From Nemophila menziesii (taxonomy: Eukaryota; Streptophyta; Magnoliopsida; Boraginales; Hydrophyllaceae), in NCBI GenBank assembly GCA_029959085.1, contig JARWIR010000021.1, positions 19,679,620 to 19,743,619 of the forward strand: a stretch of 64,000 nucleotides of DNA, given 5' to 3'. Positions 9,896-19,954 of the stretch are shown here, piece by piece. The notes beneath the pieces are model-generated. The model saw only the letters and a list, made by a program, of their open reading frames with translations. It made no database searches and was not told the origin of the DNA. The translations under genes and the position numbers were made by a program. Position 1 is the stretch's first letter. Each line of letters begins with the position of its first letter.

Positions 9896-10956
9896 GCTGA
9901 TGGTTTCCTTCATGCATACCCACGGTGGCAAGTTATAGACGGTCAATATGACAAGCCACATGTTGTACGAGTTGTTTTGCATAGAGAAAGGACAAAACCT
10001 GTCGATACCGAGACCCAAATATACATTACGAGGTTCGCTAGCAAACTCAGGATGTAGCTCTGCAAATCTCTTCCAACTATCACCATCAACCGGATGACGC
10101 AACACATCTGGATCGGCACTCTTTCCGTTATGGTGACATATCATGTCTTCAGCGGTGTGCTTCGAAGCGTATAGTCGCTATAATCTGGGAGCAATCGGAA
10201 AGTATCGAAGCTTCTTATGCGGTACTTTGATACCCTTCTTTGGGTCCCATCTAGACTCGCTACAAACTGGACACTTATCGAGGTCTTTATTCTCTTTGTA
10301 AAATATGGCACAATCGTTCAAACAAACATCGATAGTAATATACCCCATACCCAAACTTTTCAACTTCTTGTTGCATGCATCATAAGAATCGGGCAAAGTG
10401 TGAGGTTTGGGCAAAATACGACCAACCAACTCCAATAGCTCGGTGAATGACGTGTTAGTCCACTTGTTTTTTACTTTTACGTGCATAAGCTTGGCAATGA
10501 AGTTTAATGAACTCATCGCTGTACAACCCGGATATAATTATGTCTCCAATTCGTCAAACAGTTTTTCGAAACTGCTACGACTTGGAATTTCTGCGTCTCT
10601 CATCTCGGTGTCACCCTGATGTCCGCCAACATCGTAACTGTGTCTCACATCGTCACAAACCTCAGCCATTTCATTAACTATATTCGGAATAGGTTTTTCT
10701 TCGGGAATGGCCAACTACTCACCGTGTTTTATCCAAACCCGACACGACTTCATAATCCCTTCCTTAAAAAGGTGGCCCCTAACCGTCTGAGTGGGTAATC
10801 GGCGATAATTTCTACAATAGTTACACGGGCAATAAAGAAGACCTCTATAAATTTTTTTTGTTTTGCATATGTGATAAAATCCATAACCCCCAAAACATAA
10901 TCTCGATCGAGTAAATCCGTCGCATCCATCCAACTCTTATCCAAACCCGAAGCCAT
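9884..10956 (-). pseudogene. TNP2-type CACTA transposase, 3'-truncated
   Basis: Catalytic transposase gene of En/Spm elements. It starts at 10,956 (MASGLDKSWMDATDLLDRDY), which together with CPCNYCRN and the end GHLFKEGIMKSC...WIKHGE is the transposase-associated N-terminal domain. The TNP2 body follows: LYPGC, LPDSYDACNKKLKSLGMGY, a CLNDC...CPVC...RW cysteine region (10,350-10,240), LRYFPIAPRL, then DVLRHPVDGDSWKRFAELHP, GLGIDRF and YNLPPWVCMKE. About 350 codons remain; the family is usually far longer, and the region that would hold most of the catalytic domain is gone. Lesions are a frameshift near 10,850, stops at about 10,712 and 10,545, a frameshift near 10,178, and truncation at the 40-bp minisatellite. 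Confidence 0.8.
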
Positions 10957-11700
10957 CTCTTAACAAAATTTTTAGATAACTAGACAACTACATTCGTATG
11001 AAAATAAAATAAATAATTATTACAACCCAATTAATAAAATGAATTAAAATTAAAACACAATGAATAAAAATAATACAAATTACAAACCAATGGCTTGAAT
11101 ATAATTACAAACCAATAAATAAATAAAATTACAACACAATAAATAAATAAAATTACAACACAATAAATACATAAACAATTTCATATAATTAATTACACAA
11201 TTACAAAAATATATGAAAACATAATAGAAATGAATGAATGTATGCATGATTTACACTTAATAATTAACTAGACAATCAAAAAATATACATAATCATAACT
11301 TATAGCAACTAATACACAAATCAAAATCCATGCATAAAAAAAAGTTTGAAATTTAAAGAAAATACCTTGCATTGGTGGAAGAAATTGGAGATTGATGATG
11401 AAGTCCCAACCTTGATAATGTATTAATTAACCTAATCACAAAATATTGAAAGAATTACACCCAAATATGATAATAAAAAAAATTAAAAATTTCAAGAAAT
11501 TACCTAATATTTGTGGATGAAATTGTGTATTGAGGATGCCCCACCTTGATTATAAGCTTGGAAATGTTTAAAGATGAATTGGAGAAGGTATTGCAAAAAA
11601 TTTGAATGAGATTGATTGATGTTTTTGGGAGAAATTGGGGAGGAAAAGTGGGGTTTTTGGGGTTTTAAGTGATAAAAATACAGTCTGTCCAGAATATAAA
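10957..11700. other. CACTA 5' AT-rich region
   Basis: Upstream region of the transposase gene, towards the element's 5' end (right side). It is very AT-rich, with several AAATTACAACACAATAAATA-like short repeats around 11,030-11,180. Presumably it held the promoter. No coding signal is seen. Confidence 0.5.
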
Positions 11701-11704
11701 CGTT

Positions 11705-12005
11705 TTTTTTTACCGACGAACATACGTGTCGTCGGTAAACAAGAAGCAGTCGTCGGTAAACGGTCATAATGCCGACGACACCGTTCTTGTCGCTAATTTA
11801 CCGACGACAATGCAAAACAAAAAAAAAAAATTAAAAAAATAGCGACGACGTTTTGATCATTTACCTATGAGAATCTGTCGCCGGTGAGTTAACGACTAGA
11901 GATATCGTCGGTAAATAGCTGTCGTCGGTAAAATATAAAAACTTATCGACGAATGTACGTGTCGTCGGTAAGCTGTCGTTGATAAATACCCGATCTGTAG
12001 TGGTG
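11705..12005. repeat. CACTA right subterminal array and end
   Basis: About ten CCGACGAC/GTCGTCGG cores in both orientations, two with TACGTGTCGTCGG. It ends in CTGTAGTG (11,995-12,002) followed by GTG and the CCC target copy. Motif density and palindromic pairing mirror the left end. Confidence 0.8.
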
Positions 12006-13650
12006 CCCATCAACTCAAGCAACTTGGATATCCTTGACATCAGTGACAAAGTGGCAGGTATTACTTGTGTTGATGAAGAATTGGGTAATTCTTGCCAAAG
12101 TTATGTAAAAAAAAGATTTCATTTGTAAGCACCCCGCTAAGAAGCAAGGGAAAGGTGGGGTCTTATCCATCATCTTAGTATTCATGATGTATATCCCAAC
12201 CACTTCATTCTCGAGTATGAACAAGATTTCATCCACACTTATAATAACAATATGCAATTGTTACTGGGAATCCATTTCATGAGATTGATTTGAAGTATTC
12301 CACTACTTGGGTGTAGGTTGAAGGCCTAACGTTTGTACAAAAATACTATTAGAATGATAGAATATCTCAGTGTCAACATTGGAGCTCTTGTAAAATTTAA
12401 CTTCCCTAGTCCTTCATCTACTATGGAAGTTAAAATTATGCACTTTATGGTAAATTATATGGTTGATAGTCCCTTATCAAGTGGAAGTTTTCTGAAACAA
12501 TCTAAAGGGGAAGTGTATGTTGCGTTTAGATACGAAAAATTAGGATAGTTTGTTATATGTGTGGTTTATCAGGACAATACATAATTGAGTATGAAACATC
12601 ACTTTCTCTTCTCATTATTAAAGCGACCTCAAAAGGATGTGTAACTAGAAGAGCTTGATGTTCATTAATGGAAATATCCCTACTTAGTTATTCATTCATT
12701 AGATTGAGAGGATGAGTTTGGGTGATTTTGAGGAACTAGAGGACGAGGCAATACAATGTCAAGCTAATGAAGATAAAGTTAATCAAGTTAACAACAACAA
12801 TAACAATGAAGTGGTGAATTCTAATGAAGGGGTCATTACAAAGAATGTTGATAAAGTTTTTGAAGATGAACAAATGAATTTCAGAGAGGCACAAAGAAAT
12901 ATCAGCAGAAACGAGGTTCATACTCATGGTAATCTGGTTCTTAGTGAGATATCTAAAAAGATGGTGTTACTCTACTTTGTGAACATTCCGAGGAAGTTTA
13001 CAAAATCATCGCTATTGAAGAAGCTGTAAATCTTGGTTTTCTATAATACTTCAAGCCCAAATTTTGAGAAGAGAGATAGGAAAGGCAAAGCAAAACTACT
13101 CAGCTCTAATAACAACCAATTTACTTCAAAAGGCAAGTTCAACAGTTTGAATTAACCTAGTGAGATAAGTATAGAATCTCCAATGTACTCAAAGAACACT
13201 CTGGTATGAATGCTTCTATTACTCCAAGGCATGATCCATTTCTTGGGTTTTGGAAAATAAAGAATGTTGTTGGATGTGTCTCATAACCATCTCCATATAT
13301 AAGGGCCATTCTTGACAAATTTTGAAGTCTAGTAAATCAAGAAAGCTCATACCTAACTCCTGATGAAGATGAATTTTATGAACCCAGTGAGGAAACTATT
13401 GAGTCTGAAAAGAGGTGGAAATCATAATATTTGATAGTTTTGCTAGGAATGTTATTGAGAACAAGTTGGTTGTTTCCAAGGATGAGGTGAACAGTGGCCA
13501 AGAGGATTATGATGACTATGATCTTGGTGGAAACTCCATCTTCTCTACCTATTTTATTATGTCTCCTACGGTTCCACACCCTTCACGAGAGCTCTACAGG
13601 AGTATGACAAACATATGGAGATTAAAGGGACATGAGGTAGTGATTTAACT

Positions 13651-13822
13651 CTGAGGGGATGTGTGTTGATTCTATTTTAGGCTGCCAAGAAGTCATGAGT
13701 TACGCTGCATGGAGTTTTAGGGGTTAGTGCGCCGCTGACAAAACATAGTTTAGTTAATATTATCAAGTCTTTTTTCCCTTATGTTTTCTATATTTCTTAG
13801 TCAAAATGAAGGATTTTAAGTT
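13651..13822 (+). pseudogene. LINE ORF2 endonuclease start, unit 1
   Basis: Reads CQEVMSYAAWSFRGL and then a degenerate stretch ending in a KMKDF-like sequence, matching the usual WN(V/C)RGL start of plant LINE endonucleases. It is cut by the large Athila element, and the frame continues after 27,744 in the same order as in the uninterrupted unit 2 copy (38,380-38,560). Confidence 0.65.
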
Positions 13823-13976
13823 TGATGTCTCCTATTTGTAATGATTTAATTTTAGTTGGAAATATTATTTTAGGATTATTTGGAAGTTAAATGCTCGATT
13901 TTTGGTCAAATTATTATATTTTCTTATTTTTTATCTTGATTTGATGTTTTATTATTTTTAGAGAATATTTCGTTTA

Positions 13977-14137
13977 GAGTAATGATATATACCACCCAAA
14001 TACCACCCAATGACGTGGCATGAATTGGTTGGTAATAGATCTTTAACTTATTTATTTTCCTGATTTGATTAAAGATTTATTACCAACCGATTCACGCCAC
14101 GTCATGGGTGGTATTTGGGTGGTATATATCATTACTC
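13977..14137. mobile_element. 161-bp MITE (Mutator-like)
   Basis: Near-perfect ~70-bp terminal inverted repeats, GAGTAATGATATATACCACC at one end and its complement ending CATTACTC at the other, around a short AT spacer. It is absent from the 3' LTR of the same element, which reads ATATTTGGTTTAATTATTTG. Flanks TTTCGTTTA (13,968-13,976) and GTTGGTTTA (14,138-14,146) fit a 9-bp target duplication of TTTGGTTTA with one change on each side. Nine-base duplications point to the Mutator superfamily. No coding capacity. Confidence 0.8.
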
Positions 14138-15007
14138 GTTGGTTTATTTGTTTTTTAATTGTGAAGTTTTAAAGATATATGGTAATCAATTAGATGACAA
14201 ATCAATTCTAAGAGTTAAAGGAAAGAAGATAATGATGGAAATTGGAGATAAAGGAAGGAAAAGATAAAATAAGAAAAGAAAAGTTGTCAAGTTAATTTGA
14301 ATTTCAGCAGCTACGTCCACAAAATTGATCGTAAATTAAGTTTTGCTGAAAATTTGGTAGAATGGTTTGAAGCAAAAGTGTAGAGCTTTCTGGGACAATC
14401 AGTTTCAATACAAAGAACGTGTCAATCGGAGCAATATTGAAAATGTTACGACCAAAACAAGACAACAACAGTTTATTACCTATTCTATATTTTAGGGCTA
14501 CGAATTTGATTTGGAAAAGAGTCCTATTACTTGCCCTCTACTCCAAGAATCCGATTTAAGGCTTCCTAGACTCCTAAAAATAAACCCCTTAACCATTGTA
14601 AACATGTCCTTGTCTCCCATAATTAGTCCTCAAGTTTATTGATCATTAGAGATCATTCATGAGAGAAAGTTGACATAATATATCTTTCTTTTAGTTTATT
14701 TATTTCTAGTATGAACTAAGTTTTCCATAGCTTGGGTTTTGCATATGTATGATCTATGAATTCTATTGTCTTCTATCTATGTTTATTTGCAAGAATTATT
14801 TTAAATTGATTCTAACTGCTTAACCATATATTTGTTTTATGTGCTTTGATTTATTGGATGTCTTACACCTGATCAATTTAGGGATGTGCTTATAGTAGTT
14901 AGATGGTCACCCGGAAGGGGTGTCTAATTATTGAAACACAACATAAATGTCTAGTGTGCGGTAGTGATCTGGAAGGGCTTCCCTAACTAGATAGCCATTA
15001 GGGAATT

Positions 15008-16520
15008 TGATGTCTCCCTAATTGTTCTAAATATTAGCCCTTAGGAGACATCATTTTAGGTTGAAAATGGTCTTTTTATATAGTCTTTTGTGCTTAATTC
15101 ATAATATTCCTATTTCCTGTCTTGATTTGATGAATTATTATTTTTATAGAATATTTGGTTTAATTTGTGTGTTAATGTGAAGCTTTAAAGATAATATTGA
15201 AATAAATTATATGACAAGTCAATTATAAGGAAATAAGGAAAGAAGATCTTGAAGAAATCTGGAGATAGAAGGAAACAGGGTTCAGTTAGGAAAAGGAAAA
15301 ACTGCCAAATAAATCTGAATTTCTGCAGCTACGTCTAAAGAAGTTATGGTAACTCCAAATCCGAGACGATTCTGGAAGATCCCTAATATAGGTAGATAGA
15401 TAATTCTGTGAGGATTCTTTTGATAGTTTACGGGCCAAAAACGGCCCCATAACGAAGGAGATATGGTCAAAACAAGTCATCGGTAATTTTCCCTATTTAC
15501 TTACGAATTTGAGTTGGACTTGGACTCTATTACTTGGCCCCTACTCCAAAATTTCGACCTAGAACCTATATATATTATTTCTAAACCTTAGAAAATCATC
15601 CCTTGGCTGCATAAGCTTAATATACATACATAAATCATCATAGAAGCAATCAAGAGGATCTAGAGGAGGAAGAAGCAAAAGCTAGAGCTTAACTATATCA
15701 ATTCAACACTTCTCCATCTCTAATCTTTGGGTAAATTAGTATTAGATCTATTTTGTCTATGAGGTATTTCTAAACTATTTATTCAAGAGTTTTATATGCA
15801 TAATTTCTCTTTAGGTTTGTAATTATATGAACCATTGATTATTGTTTTTCTGTTTTAATTTGAATATGAGATTTTAGTATTTAATTGAATTGGTTCTTAA
15901 TTTCCATTGACTATATTCTTGTGCTTGTTTACTATCATTGACGTCGTGAATCAAGGGTAGGTTTTAGTAATTAGGCTATTCACTCATGACGGTGATCACC
16001 TTGACGGGGGGTTTAATTACAGAACTAGAACATAGACGTGTGGTATCCGTTATTGACCCTGACGGGCTTGACTAACCACATAGCAAATTGGGTATAGATA
16101 TTAATCATCTGAAAGTAGCTTATAATCGCCCTGACGGGGGTTAGGAGATTATAGAGTCCTGACTATTGTAAAATTTCCCATTCACCCTTATTCTTAGTAA
16201 TCATAGATTCAATAGGATAGATTTCATACTTGCATATCCTTATCTTATTTGCATAATTATTTTTTATTAATTATTAATTTTTTTATTATTTAGTTAATTA
16301 GAAAACAAACTCCTTTGCTCTTTATCTTTTTATTTAAGACAATTAGAACCACCTATTCTGATATTGAACACGAAGTTAGAATAACTACTTAAATCCCTGT
16401 GGAGACGATAATCCCGATTTTACTTATCTATTACTTGGTACGACCTGTACACTTGCGGTCTGTGGATCCTTTATTCCTTTGCTTTTATTTCATTATTTTA
16501 TAAAACACAAGGACCCACCA
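15008..16520 (+). repeat. 5' LTR of nested Athila
   Basis: 1,513 bp, TGATGTCTCC to GGACCCACCA. The last ~64 bp recur at 19,137-19,200 as the remnant 3' LTR, which fixes the end. It belongs to a different subfamily from the large element, whose LTR ends in GGTGACACCA. Confidence 0.8.
15567..15577 (+). promoter_or_regulatory. Probable TATA box of nested LTR
   Basis: TATATATATTA in the context CCTAGAACCTATATATATT, at the position of TATAAATA in the LTRs at 26,808 and 55,535. A transcription start would lie about 30 bp downstream. Inferred from position and sequence only. Confidence 0.45.
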
Positions 16521-16526
16521 AGTTTT

Positions 16527-16544
16527 TGGCGCCGCTTTCGGGGA
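16527..16544 (+). other. Primer binding site, tRNA-Asp type (nested)
   Basis: TGGCGCCGCTTTCGGGGA six bases after the LTR end. Athila elements typically use TGGCGCCGTTGCCGGGGA, complementary to the 3' end of tRNA-Asp. The first nine bases are unchanged. Confidence 0.8.
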
Positions 16545-16689
16545 TTTAAAGCGGTTATTTTATTTTGTGTTTAAGTTAGGTGAGTAGTTTTAGTTGTTTT
16601 CAGTTTTACGTTTGTTTCGTTTTAGTCTCTTTTCAGGTTTTTCTTTAGGTATGGATATTTCCCCCTATCAAGAGCAAAATCCAACACAG

Positions 16690-17636
16690 ACCTGTTAAAT
16701 GCCAGTACAACAATTCATGGATCTAGCACGTGGAAGCTTGACAAATTATTATTTTAGGCTCAGGAAGTTGGAGGACCCCCTCAGTTGTTTCATGAAGGCC
16801 ACAAAGGATAATATAGTAAAGAGTGATGCGAAAATCGATACTATCATATTATTAATGCAAGGCATGCAACAGAATCATCAATTAATGGAGAAACGATTGA
16901 CGCAACTCACATAAATAATTGAGAAGCTACAACAAGTACCATCTATGCAAATGGGCCAAAGTACAAATTTGATGATGAGGCCATTCAAATTGATAGCGAT
17001 GTTTGGTTCGATGTAGCTACAGAGTTTAGCCTTCAAGAAGAGAAGGAAGTGGAATCATCACAAGTTACACCTAGTGAACAAGAAATTCCAACAATAGAAG
17101 AATCAACCACGCTAAGCATAAATGAGTCAATTGTTGGTAATGGAGTCGAAATTGAAATTAAACCTTGTGAAGGGAAGATTACATCCATGGAAAATCCAGC
17201 CAAGCCGCGTTTAGAGGAATCAAATATTGAGGTCTTGGTTAGAAAAGAGATAGAAGAAAAAAAAGATACTAGGATGGATTCACCACCTAGTACTCCATTG
17301 ATGTCACCTCCCAACCTTATAAAGTCGAATCATTCAAAGGGTGACATCGGTAAAGCATTTGTAGAGGTGTGTGAAGGAGACAAAACCTACACCCAAATGC
17401 TTGAAAGTAATACAAAAGAACTCACCCCGCAACAAGTAGTCACAGAAGATATTCTGGAAACAAAGGAGAATGCGAGTGTAGAGATCGAGATTGAAAACGT
17501 GGCCCTCATAACAAAAGAAAGTTCTGAAACATCCCTTGTTTTGGATAAAAAATCGAGGAGGAGCCACTTGAGTTCCCCATTGTTCCAGAAGTATCTAAAG
17601 AGGATAAAGAGAAGGATCAACACCATGAACCTGTGA
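16690..17636 (+). pseudogene. Gag and linker remnant of nested Athila
   Basis: A gag-derived piece (16,699-16,914; VQQFMDLARG, then a Gln/Met-rich helix) is followed by a frame open from about 16,922 to 17,636 without an early Met. The latter reads GPKYKFDDEAIQIDSD and then a Glu/Ser/Thr-rich linker. Near its end is FVEVCEGDKTYTQMLES...ELTPQQV, equivalent to FVEAYSPKNINAQMLEI...GLTPQQV in the large element (21,640-21,730). That stretch lies between gag and protease in Athila. No zinc knuckle or protease motif remains. Confidence 0.6.
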
Positions 17637-17654
17637 AGAAGAAAGCTAAAAAAT

Positions 17655-17870
17655 GAGTTTGGGGTCGGAACCACGATTGCTTAGAAGGCCTCCAAACAAG
17701 AGAATAGACCACGAGGTTTCAAAAATGAGTGGATGGGACCATTTGTTGTTACTCGAGTACTGACACCAAAATTAATAGAGATACAACCTTCGAGAGGTCA
17801 AAGGACGCGAATCGTAGACATACATAACCTCACCCACTGCTGGGGAGGTTACATACTCAAGGGATAATGG
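17655..17870 (+). pseudogene. Integrase C-terminal tail, nested Athila
   Basis: Reads FGVGTTIA, stop, KASKQENRPRGFKNEWMGP, then FVVTRVLTPKLIEIQPSRGQ, ending VDIHNLTHCWGGYILKG and a stop. It closely parallels 22,280-22,471. The W.GPF.V and IEI motifs are the conserved end of Athila integrase. It joins the gag linker directly, so more than 2 kb of pol is deleted. One internal stop. Confidence 0.7.
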
Positions 17871-17880
17871 AGGTAACCCG

Positions 17881-17930
17881 TCAAACTTTAAATGACGTTA
17901 AATAAAAGTGCTCTTGGGAGACACCCCAAG
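17881..17930 (+). other. Conserved Athila post-pol block, nested
   Basis: TCAAACTTTAAATGACGTTA then AATAAAAGTGCTCTTGGGAG and ACACCCC. Same block as at 22,511, 4,736 (minus) and 50,890 (minus), just after the integrase stop. Confidence 0.6.
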
Positions 17931-18097
17931 CTTTAATTTCTTTCTTAGTTTAGTTTTTTAGTGTATTTTGTTTAGTTACACAATTTTTTTTAGTTGACAG
18001 TGCATTATAGAGGAAGGTATTAGTGTTTTAGATGTTCAGGTAGCAAAGAAATCAAGTTTGGGAAGCAAAAAACAAATTTTTTTTGGGAGTATTTTGA

Positions 18098-18345
18098 CCT
18101 GCCACCGGTATACCGGGCCCTACCGACGGTATACCGCAGGTCAAAAAACCCGAGGCCACGGGTGTCGCCACGTGTTCAAGGCAGAAAGTTGGTTTTTGGA
18201 AAAATTGCCCACCGGGTACCCGGTCAGGCAAAAAGGGGTGTCCATGTGTTTAAAACTCGGGTATTTTGCCGTAATATGGATTTTAAAGAGCAGCAGCACC
18301 AGTATACCGGGCCCTACGGCTGGTATATACCGTCCAGCAGCGCTA
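18098..18345 (+). repeat. GC-rich palindromic module, nested Athila
   Basis: Contains CCACCGGTATACCGGGCCC, GACGGTATACCG and AGTATACCGGGCCCTACGG: GGTATACC is a perfect 8-bp palindrome used repeatedly. Position between integrase tail and ORF3 is the same as in the other copies. Here the core is GGTATACCG where others have GGTGTACCG. Confidence 0.6.
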
Positions 18346-18779
18346 GAGAAATTTTTTTTCGTGTTTTTAAGGTTATAAGAAGGAAGAGGTGAGTTCTAAT
18401 CCGAATTTCTCAATCCTTAAGCCTCTCTTTCTTCTCTAAACCTCTCCCAACTCCATTAAAGCTTCACCAAACCTTCACCTAACATTAAAACACAACCAAA
18501 TCACCATGAATTCATATCCAAATCCTTCCCTACATCATTACAAAGAGGATTCAACCACCCAAAACACCTAGAATCCAAGAATCAAGAGCTTAAATTTTCA
18601 AAATTCATCCAGAAGTCCTTAAACCCATATCATCAAAGCTTGATTCCATCATACCCACATAGAGATTTATCATCTTAACACCTTTCCTAACCCAAATAAA
18701 GCTTATTCCACCTATGATCAAGAGTTTCAAATTTCAAGAGTGTTCAAAGCTTTGAGTTGGGGGTCATAAGAGATGATGA

Positions 18780-19136
18780 AAAGTATAGAGATTTTATCAA
18801 GTGTTAAGGGAGATGAAGTATCAAAGCAAGGTACTGGGTAAGATAAAGAAAAAAATCAATTGAGATGGGTACTAGTCTGGGAATAAACTACAAGGTAAAT
18901 CGGATCAAGAGATAGAGGACAACTAGTTGTGGTAAATTCAAAGAGCAAAAAGGTTTCAAATTTCATAAGGAAGATACCACAACCTCTACGAATCGATCAT
19001 CCTTTGACCAAAGATGAGAAAAGCTTCTGGGACGCTAGTAGCTGTTGCCAGAACAAACTATTCCTGGATGAACACCTTCTCATGAGAGAGTATTCGAGAA
19101 CAAAGTTGGAGAAGGTGAGAAACAAGAGATCTCTAG
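18780..19136 (+). pseudogene. ORF3 N-terminal remnant, nested Athila
   Basis: Broken frames including VNSKSKKVSNFIRKIPQPLR (18,929 on) and HLLMREYSRTKLEKVRNKRS, matching the starts of ORF3 at 23,560-23,800 and 49,389-49,592. It ends abruptly at GAGATCTCTAGAGTC, where it is fused to the last ~64 bp of the LTR. The rest of ORF3, the 3' region, the polypurine tract and most of the 3' LTR are lost. Leader sequence (18,346-18,780) precedes it. Confidence 0.55.
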
Positions 19137-19200
19137 AGTCTGTGGATCCTTTATTCTTTTGCTTTTATTTCATTATTTTATAACACACAAGGACCCACCA
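19137..19200 (+). repeat. 3' LTR remnant of nested Athila
   Basis: GTCTGTGGATCCTTTATTC to GGACCCACCA, matching 16,458-16,520. It abuts the right GAATT target copy, so the outer end is intact and the deletion was internal. Confidence 0.8.
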
Positions 19201-19732
19201 GAATTTAATCACCGATAATTATTTGGAGGCCAGTCTCATTTAAGAACCTAGTGGCATAGAAGCACCTTAGTTAAGTCCTCTGTATTTGTGAGGCCGCCAC
19301 CTTAGTCCACTCGGAAGCGGGTAAGGAGGAATTTAGAATCCTGACTACTTATTTAAGAGCTATTATCAACCTTATTAACTAGTATAAGAAATAGAAGGAT
19401 TATTGCATACTCGCAAAACCTGAGCTATATTTTCTCATCTTATTTCTTACATCTTTTATATTATTTTATTTTATTTTATTTAGTCATTAATCTAATATCT
19501 CAATCATATTTATTTACTTTTCCTGTCTTCTAATTATTAATTGCTACTCGAATTTATTACTCATAAGCATAACACACTAAGTCTCTAAGGAACGAATCTT
19601 ACTTACTAGTAAAACTTGCATACGATCTGTGATACTTGCAGTGAGTAACGTGTTTAGTCTAGGGCGTTAGTGCATCATTATCCGTATTTATTTATCTAAA
19701 CTTTTATCACACCTTAGGTGACACCAAGTTTT

Positions 19733-19750
19733 TGGCGCCGCTGCTGGGGA
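19733..19750 (+). other. Primer binding site, tRNA-Asp type (large Athila)
   Basis: TGGCGCCGCTGCTGGGGA, two differences from the usual Athila TGGCGCCGTTGCCGGGGA. It follows the LTR end GACACCA and AGTTTT. Confidence 0.85.
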
Positions 19751-19954
19751 CTTGTGTCTCGTTAGCGTGTGGGTTATTTATTTTTAGTAGTAGTAGTTTT
19801 AGTTATTTTTATTTTTCCAGTTTTACGCTTTTTGGTTTGTTCTAGTCTTTTTCATGTTTTTAACAGCGAATCCTTGGTCTCCTCTTGTGTAGCCCGAGTA
19901 GAGCTTCAGAGCTTATAACAAACGAGTGAAAGAAGACAGAGCACGACAAAAAGC

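Larger units (their letters stand above)
5577..12005 (-). mobile_element. CACTA (En/Spm) DNA transposon
   Basis: Left end CACTACAACGTG at 5,577 and right end CTGTAGTG at 11,995-12,002 (reverse complement CACTACAG) give an imperfect ~28-bp terminal inverted repeat. Both ends hold arrays of TTTACCGACGAC-like motifs in both orientations. Inside, in order of minus-strand transcription, are a truncated TNP2-type transposase (10,956-9,884) and an intron-containing Transposase_24-type gene (7,904-6,314). The host reads CCAAAAGGCCC on the left and CCCATCAACTC on the right; the empty paralogue at 51,735-51,765 reads AAAAGTCCCATCAACTC, so the target duplication is CCC. Three extra bases (GTG, 12,003-12,005) separate the canonical end from the right CCC. 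Both genes are broken, so it is not autonomous. Confidence 0.9.
5532..13650 (+). pseudogene. LINE ORF1 (DUF4283/zinc-knuckle type), split by CACTA
   Basis: Nucleic-acid-binding first ORF of a plant L1-type LINE. It starts at ATG 5,532 (MESLYSQTLPL), is cut after about 15 codons by the CACTA element, and resumes at 12,006 with SPINSSNLDILDIS in the same reading. Then come a DUF4283-like stretch (KVAGITCVDEE...AKVM; to about 12,300), a PSPSSTMEVKIM stretch, and a zinc-knuckle-like RYEKLG-F-C-x2-C region near 12,520-12,640 that has lost its register. An acidic, Asn-rich linker follows (12,712-13,029), then a DEDE/EEDYDDYDLGG stretch to 13,650. Several frameshifts and stops make it non-functional. 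Unit 3 has the uninterrupted start at 51,706. Confidence 0.7.
15008..19200 (+). mobile_element. Nested Athila-type element
   Basis: Inserted into the 5' LTR of the large Athila. It starts TGATGTCTCCCTAATTG at 15,008 and ends GGACCCACCA at 19,200, with a perfect 5-bp target duplication GAATT (15,003-15,007 and 19,201-19,205). Parts: 5' LTR 15,008-16,520, primer binding site 16,527, gag-linker remnant, integrase tail, post-pol block, GC-rich module, ORF3 N-terminal remnant, and only the last ~64 bp of the 3' LTR. Protease, reverse transcriptase, RNase H and integrase core are absent. Confidence 0.85.
13823..19726 (+). repeat. 5' LTR of large Athila, split by insertions
   Basis: Starts TGATGTCTCCTATTTG at 13,823 and ends TTAGGTGACACCA at 19,726. 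Taking out the nested Athila and the MITE leaves about 1.53 kb, close to the 1.5-kb 3' LTR. The split occurs after GATAGCCATTAGG (15,002), and the LTR resumes at TAATCACCGATAATT (19,206), which matches 27,225-27,245. The TATA-box position (about 14,575-14,585) reads CCTAAAAATAAA, a mutated form of the CCTATAAATA in the 3' LTR. Confidence 0.8.

Noticed and set aside
12712..13029. 105-codon acidic, Asn-rich frame as a separate gene
   Set aside because: It sits exactly where the linker of LINE ORF1 belongs and recurs with stops in unit 3 (52,450-52,720). It is part of the ORF1 pseudogene.
16527..16544. TGGCGCCG sequence as part of a tRNA gene
   Set aside because: It is a primer binding site next to an LTR end; no cloverleaf or second tRNA half is present. 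The same applies at 19,733 and 59,790.
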